A stretch of 5,295 nucleotides of DNA from CAYHBS01 sp964360995 (GTDB lineage Bacteria > Patescibacteriota > Minisyncoccia > Ryanbacterales > HO2-45-13). The stretch lies in assembly GCA_964360995.1 (NCBI GenBank), contig CAYHYZ010000038.1:1-5295 (forward strand), given 5' to 3'. The position numbers were made by a program, and so were the translations under genes. Below the pieces are notes generated by a model, which ran no database searches, was not told where the DNA came from, and saw only the letters and a list, made by a program, of their open reading frames with translations. Shown piece by piece: positions 1-5,295 of the stretch (the stretch's first letter is position 1; every line of letters begins with the position of its first letter).

Positions 1-55
1 GTGGAGAGCGTATTTGAATTCCAACGGCACACAGCAAGTGATGTTAGATGAGGTG
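1..55 (+). repeat. 55-base direct repeat, copy 1 (at window edge)
   Basis: Bases 1-55 are identical to 988-1042; base 56 (c) differs from 1043 (a). The copy begins at the first base of the window, so its left boundary is unknown and the true repeat may be longer. The period is 987 bases, which is 329 codons, so both copies are read in the same frame and encode WRAYLNSNGTQQVMLDEV. Confidence 0.95.
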
Positions 56-1414
56 CGTCTTATTTGTGAGAGGAAATTTATCACTCCCTTCACCACTCCC
101 ACTGACTACAATTACAATCCTGCAGATATTGAAGTCGTGAGTGGCGTTGCCCGTCTCACCGCCGCCCCAGGACCACCGGTGTCTGGAAATACACTCAACA
201 GTAATTTCTCTTCCGCGTTTTCTCCTGCGTGGACAACAGGTCAATCGCCCGCATCCCCACTGTGGAGTATTACCCGTCAAACAAGCCAAGGAAATCCAGG
301 AGGATATGCACGCGTGAGATCCCCCAGTACCGCAGGCACCATTATGATTGGGTATATTCAGCAATCGTTCGTCGTCACCGCAAATACTGTGACCGCTGCA
401 ACGCTCGATCTGAATTGGCAATTTACACGCACTGGCGGCGTACCAGACAGTGTGCGCCTCCTTGCGTATGTCGACACCGCATCGGGACTTACGTTGTCAC
501 CACCCAACAATCTTCCTCCCGCAGGCGCGGTCATGGATCTTACGCTCCCAGCAGCGGTTCCTGCGTGGCAAGTACAACCACAAATTAATGTGCTTTCCAA
601 GATCACCGGTCCTGGAACGTATTATCTGAAAGTTGCTGTATACGTTGATTTTCACAACACGACAAATGGACAAATAACGGTGGGATATGACAATGTCATG
701 CTCAATTGGTCAGGGACCGGAGCATCAGGATACACCGCAACGAGTCCTGCGATTCGTCCTAATACCTCATACATAGTCTCAAACATTGATGTATGGGGGG
801 GATTCGAAGAAGTCGCCACCATTCCTGGAGGCACCAGCATCACATATCAACTCTCTGATGACAGTGGAACAACGTGGCAGTATTGGAGTGGGGGATGGGT
901 TCCTGCAACGCTCCCGAGCAATGCAAATACCGTAAGTGTTGTTGCAGCAAACATTGCAACGTTTCCTACCACTAACCAATCACTCATGTGGAGAGCGTAT
1001 TTGAATTCCAACGGCACACAGCAAGTGATGTTAGATGAGGTGAAGGTCTGGTACCGAGAAATGGTGGGGGTGGTTACAAACTACGCAATATTTGGGGCTC
1101 TGCAAAGTTCTGCGTTTAATATGACAAATAATTCCCCCGTAGAAATTGTAGAGTGGGATGAAGATGTAAGCACATGTCCCGCAACGTGTGATATTAAATT
1201 TCAAGTACATACTGCGCCCGATAACGGGGGAATGCCAGGGTTGTGGGGGGCGTGGTACGGTGTCACCGGAGCGGGAACGTATTTCAATTTGCCGACAGGA
1301 GCGATGGTACCCATGGCACTCAATGGAAATCAATGGGTACAATACCGTGCAGAGCTCACTGGTGATGGGTCAGCAACGCCAATGCTTCAAGAAGTACGCA
1401 TCAACTATCAATAG
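2..1414 (+). CDS. Large beta-sandwich surface protein, C-terminal part (5' partial), probably pilus-associated
   Basis: The frame is open from base 2 to the TAG at 1412-1414, giving 470 residues; the true start lies upstream, and the internal TTG at 14 is not a credible start because the coding signal (WRAYLNSNG) already runs before it. Visible layout: residues 1-20 are the tail of a repeat module; about 55-238 look like a jelly-roll or carbohydrate-binding-type sandwich ending in GYDNVMLNW; about 245-352 are a module with YQLSDDSGTTWQYW and ending WRAYLNSNGTQQVMLDEV; about 357-470 are a related last module with a CPATC cysteine pair, ending YRAELTGDGSATPMLQEV. It is rich in Thr, Ser, Asn and Gly, with no membrane anchor at the C terminus. 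Modules of this kind are, from memory, common in large secreted proteins of Parcubacteria, often behind a prepilin leader. The stop lies one base before a minor prepilin gene, so I infer a surface or pilus-tip protein. Ligand and function are unknown. Confidence 0.75.
   Translation, partial: WRAYLNSNGTQQVMLDEVRLICERKFITPFTTPTDYNYNPADIEVVSGVARLTAAPGPPVSGNTLNSNFSSAFSPAWTTGQSPASPLWSITRQTSQGNPGGYARVRSPSTAGTIMIGYIQQSFVVTANTVTAATLDLNWQFTRTGGVPDSVRLLAYVDTASGLTLSPPNNLPPAGAVMDLTLPAAVPAWQVQPQINVLSKITGPGTYYLKVAVYVDFHNTTNGQITVGYDNVMLNWSGTGASGYTATSPAIRPNTSYIVSNIDVWGGFEEVATIPGGTSITYQLSDDSGTTWQYWSGGWVPATLPSNANTVSVVAANIATFPTTNQSLMWRAYLNSNGTQQVMLDEVKVWYREMVGVVTNYAIFGALQSSAFNMTNNSPVEIVEWDEDVSTCPATCDIKFQVHTAPDNGGMPGLWGAWYGVTGAGTYFNLPTGAMVPMALNGNQWVQYRAELTGDGSATPMLQEVRINYQ
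988..1042 (+). repeat. 55-base direct repeat, copy 2 (inside the surface protein gene)
   Basis: Perfect match to the first 55 bases of the window. It encodes the last strands of the third-from-end module of the surface protein. The downstream sequences diverge at once (VRLICERKF after copy 1, VKVWYREMV after copy 2), although both keep a similar V-basic-hydrophobic pattern. Confidence 0.95.
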
Positions 1415-1415
1415 C

Positions 1416-1898
1416 ATGAAGGGATATACACTCATCGAACTCATCATCTATATCGCGGTCCTTGGACTCATGGCAGTTGCTTTTGGATCACTTGCGATAA
1501 GCATTTCGGGTTCGGCGGGACGTGCAAGCGGGAGTGCTGATCTTGAAGAATCTCTGCATATGGCACTTGAACAACTTTCAGATGCATTTATTACTGCAAA
1601 TCAAGTATCCTATCCAGCCGCCGGCGCCTCAGATACATATCTCGCGCTCACACATGCAGAGACTTCCGAAATTATTTCATTTGGAATTTCTGGGGGAGTG
1701 TTGCAACGTGGGAGCAATGGGACAAGTTCTAGTACCATTTCCGATGCAAATATATCTATCGAGTCATTAACATTCACACACCGTAACTCTGGAGGAAGAA
1801 GAGACCATGTCGGGGTCAGTATTGTAGGAAGTACAAATACCGGAGGAGGCACTGGGTTGACGATACCGATTCATACATCATTTGTTACTGGGCAATAA
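1416..1898 (+). CDS. Minor prepilin, PilW/GspJ-like, with class III signal
   Basis: 160 residues. The ATG at 1416 is chosen although the frame is open upstream, because it gives a textbook prepilin leader: MKG then YTLIEL, with the cleavage Gly at 3, an aromatic residue at mature +1 and Glu at mature +5 (E8). Residues 4-31 form the hydrophobic helix that would anchor the subunit in the membrane before assembly. The following helix (EESLHMALEQLSDAFITANQV, about 44-64) and the short beta-rich C-terminal domain with GGVLQRG resemble the PilW/GspJ group of minor pseudopilins, which help initiate or cap type IV pili; this subgroup call is tentative. It would be processed by the prepilin peptidase PilD, not in this window. 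The start lies one base after the previous stop, so translational coupling is likely; no Shine-Dalgarno is seen. Confidence 0.82.
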   Translation: MKGYTLIELIIYIAVLGLMAVAFGSLAISISGSAGRASGSADLEESLHMALEQLSDAFITANQVSYPAAGASDTYLALTHAETSEIISFGISGGVLQRGSNGTSSSTISDANISIESLTFTHRNSGGRRDHVGVSIVGSTNTGGGTGLTIPIHTSFVTGQ

Positions 1899-1903
1899 AC
1901 ACT

Positions 1904-2320
1904 ATGCGCACGCAACATTCTATATTACATACAGAACGAGGAGTCGGAGCACTACTCGTTGTCGTAGTACTGGGAGGCGTACTGCTGTTGATAGCGAGCG
2001 CGTCATCCCGCACGGGCATTGGACAGTTAACGCGCCATCTTGGTTCTATTGGAATATTTCAGGCGCGGAGCATCGCGGAAGGATGTAAAGATGAACAATT
2101 GCGTGCTTTCGTGCGTTCTCCGGGGGACACAGGAGGGTCACTGACGGTGGAGAACGGAACATGTATAATAACGGTAACGGGAGGAGTCACAAAGGACGTC
2201 TTGGTATTCGCAAATACTACGGACGGGTATACAACTGCACTGAGATTTTTTGCAACGGTCAATGGGAATGCTCCCGCAGTCGTCGACCTGTTACGCTCAA
2301 CATATATACCAGTTCCATAA
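1904..2320 (+). CDS. PilX/GspK-like minor pilin candidate
   Basis: 138 residues, starting at the ATG five bases after the preceding stop. A basic-polar N terminus (MRTQHSILHTERG) precedes a strongly hydrophobic helix at about 13-32, then a helix with ARSIAEGCKDEQLRAF at about 54-69 and a short beta-rich domain. The ERG-VGALLVVVV pattern resembles the start of PilX and GspK minor pilins, which often begin RGAALLV. The Glu expected at +5 of a classical pilin is absent (Leu/Val there), as is usual for GspK. Cys61 and Cys87 could form a disulfide. The position between a minor prepilin and pilM supports a pilus role. It could instead be an unrelated single-pass membrane protein; the assignment rests on the N-terminal pattern and context. 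Confidence 0.65.
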   Translation: MRTQHSILHTERGVGALLVVVVLGGVLLLIASASSRTGIGQLTRHLGSIGIFQARSIAEGCKDEQLRAFVRSPGDTGGSLTVENGTCIITVTGGVTKDVLVFANTTDGYTTALRFFATVNGNAPAVVDLLRSTYIPVP

Positions 2321-2321
2321 T

Positions 2322-3902
2322 ATGTTATTTAGAAAAAACACATCGGTCGGTATTCATGTGACCGATCATACACTAGAAATTGCGCAAATCAGTACCCGCC
2401 GGGGCAGATTTTTTGTAGATTCTTCAGTAAAACGCACTCTGCCGAAGGGGGTTGTAGAGCGCGGTGAATTAAAATCTCCCGAACAGCTTCGTGCCATTAT
2501 TGAAGAGGCCGCACGCAATGCGCTACCTCAGCCGATTAAGCCACGGAGCGTGGTATTTGCGGTGCCAGACTCATTAGTCTATGCACATGTGTTTCGCGCA
2601 CCAAGTGATGGAAGTGATTTTCAGCAACATGCCGAAAAGTCTCTTGCAGAAAATGTTCCTCTCACCAAAGAAGACACGATGTATGTCACACATAAGTTGG
2701 TCAGTACTGGGGTGAATGCTGATGTATTATTACTTGCGGCGAGCAAAGCCGCGCTGGGACCATGGAAGTTATTATTTGCGGAACTACACATGCCCATTGT
2801 GTGTCTCGATATTGAGGCGCTTGCGCTGTACCGCGGGCTCATGATGCACCCAAAGACGCAAGTTATTGCAGTGGTGGATATTGGAGGGCAGCGCACAGAT
2901 ATTTCAATATTTGACGGAGCGGGACTGCGCGTTTCTCGGCAACTCCATTCCGCCGGTGAAGATATTAGTAAAAGTATTGCGGATTCCTTGCATGTGAGCT
3001 TTGATGAGGCAGAAGATCGCAAACAGAAAGAGGGGGTTAAAGATTCAGGATCTCCGTTATTTACCGCAGCAATTAAGGCGCTCGAGCCGATAGGAAAAGA
3101 AATTCGTAACACGATAGAGGAGTTTCATGAAAAAAATCAACGTCGTGTTGAGTCCGTAGTCATTGTTGGCGGGACAAGCCAACTGCCGGGACTCAAAGAG
3201 TATATGCAGGTCACTAGTGATGTTCCAGTTTCGATAGGCGCTCCGGTGCTGGCGATAGAGGGAGTGCATCACGAAGATGAGTACTTATTGGTCGCAAAAA
3301 ATGTTGGCGTTGCGGTGGTGGGTCTTGGAAAAAGAATGATAGATCGTGCATGGCATTTAGACCCGTGTTTTGTTATGAACGAAGAAGGCGGAGCAAAGAT
3401 TCCTCAAAAACGTACGCTCGAAGTGCTGAGTCTTTCCATGGTATTTGGAAGTATTTTTTCTAAAATGAGCGCTATTCCACAGTCGCTCAATCAGTTGAAA
3501 TTGTTGGTGATAGGCATCATTGTAGTTATTGCGGTTTCCTCGCTCGCTGCATATTCATTTTTAGGTACCGTTGAGCGATTTAAGGCAACAGAAACAGCTG
3601 ATTTCACTCCAAATTCGGATTACATAGTGATGCCGTCTGGCACTGAAATTTCTTCGGGCGAACAGCTTGCTACGTCCACTCCTCCTGCTGGGGCGACAGC
3701 AGTGCAGGTGAAAATTTTACAAACTCCTACCGGATGGTTGAACGTGCGCAGTGGCTCTGGTACCACATTTCCTCAGGTAGCCCGAGTGAACCCAGGGGAG
3801 AGTTATCCACTCCTCGAGACGAAGGGAGACTGGTACCATATACGTATAGGCGATAAGGATGGCTGGGTATTGGCTCAGTATGCCGAACGCATTTCTCAAT
3901 AG
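2322..3902 (+). CDS. pilM: PilM actin-like ATPase fused to a transmembrane segment and C-terminal SH3 domain
   Basis: 526 residues. The ATG at 2322, one base after the previous stop, is chosen over an in-frame Met at 2250, which would overlap the upstream gene and add 24 unrelated residues. Residues 1-345 form a PilM/FtsA-type actin fold: GIHVTDHTLEIAQ (10-22) at the phosphate-1 position, VVDIGGQRTDISIF (184-197) as phosphate-2, and VVIVGGTSQLPGL (279-291) as the adenosine motif. A linker leads to one transmembrane helix (about 393-414, KLLVIGIIVVIAV), a Ser/Thr/Pro-rich spacer (425-460), and a bacterial SH3 domain (461-522) with LNVRSGSG, GDWYHI and DGWVL. PilM normally binds the cytoplasmic tail of PilN as part of the pilus alignment complex and is soluble at about 350 residues. 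Here the extra 180 residues would cross the membrane and put a wall-binding-type domain outside. No separate pilN or pilO follows. Confidence 0.87.
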   Translation: MLFRKNTSVGIHVTDHTLEIAQISTRRGRFFVDSSVKRTLPKGVVERGELKSPEQLRAIIEEAARNALPQPIKPRSVVFAVPDSLVYAHVFRAPSDGSDFQQHAEKSLAENVPLTKEDTMYVTHKLVSTGVNADVLLLAASKAALGPWKLLFAELHMPIVCLDIEALALYRGLMMHPKTQVIAVVDIGGQRTDISIFDGAGLRVSRQLHSAGEDISKSIADSLHVSFDEAEDRKQKEGVKDSGSPLFTAAIKALEPIGKEIRNTIEEFHEKNQRRVESVVIVGGTSQLPGLKEYMQVTSDVPVSIGAPVLAIEGVHHEDEYLLVAKNVGVAVVGLGKRMIDRAWHLDPCFVMNEEGGAKIPQKRTLEVLSLSMVFGSIFSKMSAIPQSLNQLKLLVIGIIVVIAVSSLAAYSFLGTVERFKATETADFTPNSDYIVMPSGTEISSGEQLATSTPPAGATAVQVKILQTPTGWLNVRSGSGTTFPQVARVNPGESYPLLETKGDWYHIRIGDKDGWVLAQYAERISQ

Positions 3903-3926
3903 TTTTTTTTATTAGCACATCTCACT

Positions 3927-4418
3927 ATGCATAAACAAAAAGGTTTTACACTCCTTGAATTACTCATTGTCATAGGTATCATTGCAATTCTCGCAGGAGT
4001 AGCATTTGTTGCGCTTGACCCACTTTCACGTTTTCGTGATGCAAGAGACGCAAAGCGATGGTCAGATGTCACTGCGGTTCTTTCTGCAATTAAAATCGAT
4101 CAGGTAGACAATCGTGGGCCATACCACTGGTCTATTGGCTTGCTGAACGCGGCAACAAACTACCAGATCAGCTCTGCGACTACTACTACAGCTTGTCATA
4201 CGACTTGCACTGGTGTAGCCACCTCGACTGATGCGTGTGTAAATTTGAGTGAAGTAGTTACGCAAGGGTACTTATCTTCACTGCCTATCGCTCCAAATGG
4301 AAATCAGTCTTGGGATAGCACCTACACCGGTTACTATTTAAGAAGAAATGCCAACAATTCGATTGTTGTTGGATCCTGTGACAGCGAGAGCTCACCCGCA
4401 ATTTCTGTGCAGCGATAA
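3927..4418 (+). CDS. Type IV pilin (PilA/PilE-like, probable structural subunit)
   Basis: 163 residues with a clear prepilin signal: leader MHKQKG, cleavage after Gly6, mature N terminus FTLLELLIVIGIIAILAG with Phe at +1 and Glu at +5 (E11). The hydrophobic helix (7-30) continues as a charged amphipathic helix with DPLSRFRDARDAKRW and VTAVLSAIKI, as in major pilins, followed by a small globular domain of about 90 residues. Cys90, Cys94, Cys104 and Cys151 could form two disulfides; a TTTT run precedes the first. A conserved-looking GYLSSLPIAPNG segment lies at 114-125. After PilD cleavage it would be polymerised by PilB-type ATPases encoded elsewhere. It is the last gene before the terminator, 24 bases after pilM. 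Its place at the operon end and its size suggest the main subunit, but a minor pilin cannot be excluded. No Shine-Dalgarno is seen. Confidence 0.88.
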   Translation: MHKQKGFTLLELLIVIGIIAILAGVAFVALDPLSRFRDARDAKRWSDVTAVLSAIKIDQVDNRGPYHWSIGLLNAATNYQISSATTTTACHTTCTGVATSTDACVNLSEVVTQGYLSSLPIAPNGNQSWDSTYTGYYLRRNANNSIVVGSCDSESSPAISVQR

Positions 4419-4437
4419 GAGTAGCGTGAAGGTACCG

Positions 4438-4475
4438 AAACCCCGCACCCAATGTGGCGCGGGGTTTTTGTTTTT
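4438..4475 (+). terminator. Rho-independent terminator of the pilus operon
   Basis: A perfect 9-bp stem, AAACCCCGC (4438-4446) with GCGGGGTTT (4459-4467), encloses a 12-base loop and is followed by a T-rich tract (TTTTTGTTTTT, 4465-4475). It starts 20 bases after the pilin stop and separates the pilus genes from the response regulator. Confidence 0.93.
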
Positions 4476-4502
4476 CTAGTATATCGGTTACCATAGATAC
4501 AC

Positions 4503-4892
4503 ATGACAGAACATCGGAGTAAAGTAATTCTAATTGCCGAAGACGATCGCTTTCTTGCAAAGACACTCGTCAACGAACTGACGCGCGATGGTCTTGAAGT
4601 AATTCACGTACACAATGGTGAGCAGGCAATGGGGGCGCTTAAGGGTGGAAATATCAGCCTTGTAGTGCTTGATTTAATGATGCCACAAAAAAATGGATTT
4701 GAGGTATTGACCGAAAAAAAACTTGATAACGCGCTTAAAGATATTCCGGTGATTGTGCTCTCTAATCTTGATCAAGATGCCGACAGAGAGAAGGCGATGA
4801 AGCTGGGGGCGAAAGCGTATCTCGTGAAAGCGCATAATTCGTTGCAACAAATTGTTGCTCAAGTCCTTGAACACGTTGCAATGACCAAGTAG
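4503..4892 (+). CDS. Stand-alone CheY-like response regulator receiver
   Basis: 129 residues forming a single receiver domain with no output domain. All phosphorylation-site residues are present: the acidic pair at Asp14-Asp15 (IAEDDR), the phosphoacceptor Asp57 (VVLDLMMP), Ser87 in place of the switch Thr (VIVLSN) and the conserved Lys109 (YLVKA). The usual switch aromatic appears as Tyr106. The size equals that of CheY and Spo0F-type proteins, which act by protein-protein contact. No histidine kinase is in the window, so the phosphodonor is unknown. The gene follows a strong terminator by only 27 bases, so it needs its own promoter or read-through. The start ATG lacks a Shine-Dalgarno. A role in controlling pilus motility is a guess from adjacency alone. 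Confidence 0.93.
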   Translation: MTEHRSKVILIAEDDRFLAKTLVNELTRDGLEVIHVHNGEQAMGALKGGNISLVVLDLMMPQKNGFEVLTEKKLDNALKDIPVIVLSNLDQDADREKAMKLGAKAYLVKAHNSLQQIVAQVLEHVAMTK

Positions 4893-4906
4893 CGTGAGTG
4901 TGGGGA

Positions 4907-4935
4907 TTTAAAATGAACGTACAAACGTTTATACT
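4907..4935 (+). promoter_or_regulatory. Candidate sigma-70-type promoter for the MgtC-family gene
   Basis: TATACT at 4930-4935 matches the -10 consensus in five of six positions, and TTTAAA at 4907-4912 matches -35 in four of six, with a 17-base spacer. The expected start of transcription is about 4941-4943, which is the ATG itself (4942), so the message would be leaderless. Only sequence similarity supports this. Confidence 0.45.
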
Positions 4936-4941
4936 TTCTAT

Positions 4942-5295
4942 ATGTTGACTCTAGACGAGCTCCTTACAATTCCCGAATTTGTTGTCGCAATACGCCTTGT
5001 AGTCGCGCTCTTACTTGGGATTGCAATTGGCGTAGAGAGAGAAATATCTGGTCACACCGCGGGTATTCGTACGCACGCGCTGGTGACCGTTGGAGCCGCA
5101 CTGTTTGTGAGTATGTCGTATTTAACATCATTGGACGCAAATTCTGGCACGTTCGATCCAACGCGCATAGCGTCCCAAGTAGTCGTTGGCATTGGTTTTA
5201 TTGGAGCGGGGGTCATCATTTTCCGCAATGATATGCTCCATGGTCTCACTACAGCCGCAGGGCTTTGGGTTGCTGCTGGCGTGGGAGTGGCCGCT
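4942..5295 (+). CDS. MgtC/SapB-family membrane protein, N-terminal part (3' partial)
   Basis: 118 codons from the ATG at 4942, open to the window edge. The family signatures are clear: GIAIGVERE (26-34) followed by GHTAGIRTH (37-45), then LVTVGAALFVS, TRIASQVVVGIGFIGAG (74-90) and GLTTAAGLW (101-109). Hydrophobic segments at about 12-31, 44-60, 77-94 and 103-118 fit the membrane domain of MgtC. In Salmonella, MgtC supports growth at low magnesium and survival in macrophages and inhibits the F-type ATP synthase; many non-pathogens carry homologues of unknown role, so the function here is open. Family members are usually about 140-240 residues, so the end of the membrane domain and any cytoplasmic C-terminal domain are missing. 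It lies 49 bases after the response regulator and has a candidate promoter of its own. Confidence 0.92.
   Translation, partial: MLTLDELLTIPEFVVAIRLVVALLLGIAIGVEREISGHTAGIRTHALVTVGAALFVSMSYLTSLDANSGTFDPTRIASQVVVGIGFIGAGVIIFRNDMLHGLTTAAGLWVAAGVGVAA

Noticed and set aside
229..588. 119-codon open frame on the plus strand within the surface protein gene
   Set aside because: Arg-rich composition with no domain pattern, in a shifted frame of a well-supported gene; a shadow frame.
2250..2321. Upstream in-frame Met start for pilM
   Set aside because: It would overlap the preceding gene and add 24 residues unlike any PilM N terminus; the ATG at 2322 directly precedes the actin-fold start.
2621..3112. 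163-codon open frame on the minus strand
   Set aside because: It lies wholly inside pilM, is Ser/Cys-rich with no recognisable motif, and mirrors the codon pattern of the plus-strand gene.
3903..3926. T-rich run right after the pilM stop as a possible terminator
   Set aside because: Eight consecutive T follow the stop, but no stable inverted repeat precedes them; the gap is only 24 bases and the next gene fits the same operon.
4352..4368. Perfect inverted repeat CAACAAT-TCG-ATTGTTG
   Set aside because: It lies inside the pilin gene in codons for Asn-Asn-Ser-Ile-Val-Val, has an AT-rich stem and no T tract, so it is most likely a by-product of the codons.
4468..4497. Promoter for the response regulator (TTGTTT ... 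CATAGA)
   Set aside because: The -35-like bases overlap the terminator T tract and the -10 match is poor; not strong enough to annotate.
2..4892. Alternative genetic code with TGA as glycine, as in some candidate phyla
   Set aside because: The six visible stops are TAG or TAA and none is TGA, but no in-frame TGA occurs in any gene and glycines are normal GGN codons. The sample is small and code 11 explains everything.

Overview
The window most likely comes from a candidate-phyla-radiation (Patescibacteria, Parcubacteria-like) bacterium. This is inferred from the style of the proteins: very short class III prepilin leaders, a pilin with the DPLSRFRDARDAKR-type helix, a large beta-sandwich surface protein with YQLSDDSGTTWQYW-type modules, and start codons without Shine-Dalgarno sequences. 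No marker gene is present, so the placement is provisional. All genes lie on the + strand and are tightly packed. Stops are TAG or TAA, and the standard bacterial code fits.

Bases 2-4418 look like the distal part of a type IV pilus operon. In order it holds the C-terminal 470 residues of a large beta-sandwich surface protein (5' end missing), a PilW/GspJ-like minor prepilin, a PilX/GspK-like minor pilin candidate, a PilM actin-like ATPase carrying an added transmembrane segment and SH3 domain, and a typical pilin. Spacing is 1, 5, 1 and 24 bases, and a strong rho-independent terminator follows at 4438-4475. A plausible reading is that the minor pilins prime or cap the fibre, the big protein is displayed on it, the pilin builds it, and the PilM fusion ties the cytoplasmic machinery to the cell wall.

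After the terminator come a stand-alone CheY-like receiver (4503-4892) and, behind a candidate promoter that would give a leaderless transcript, the first 118 codons of an MgtC/SapB-family membrane protein that runs off the 3' edge. No gap between genes exceeds 90 bases. No RNA gene, CRISPR array or insertion sequence was seen.

Two points deserve most attention. First, the PilM-TM-SH3 fusion sits where PilN and PilO would normally follow. Second, a perfect 55-base direct repeat (1-55 and 988-1042) begins exactly at the window edge with an in-frame period of 987 bases. This suggests the sequence begins at a contig end inside a repetitive gene whose full copy number may be collapsed.
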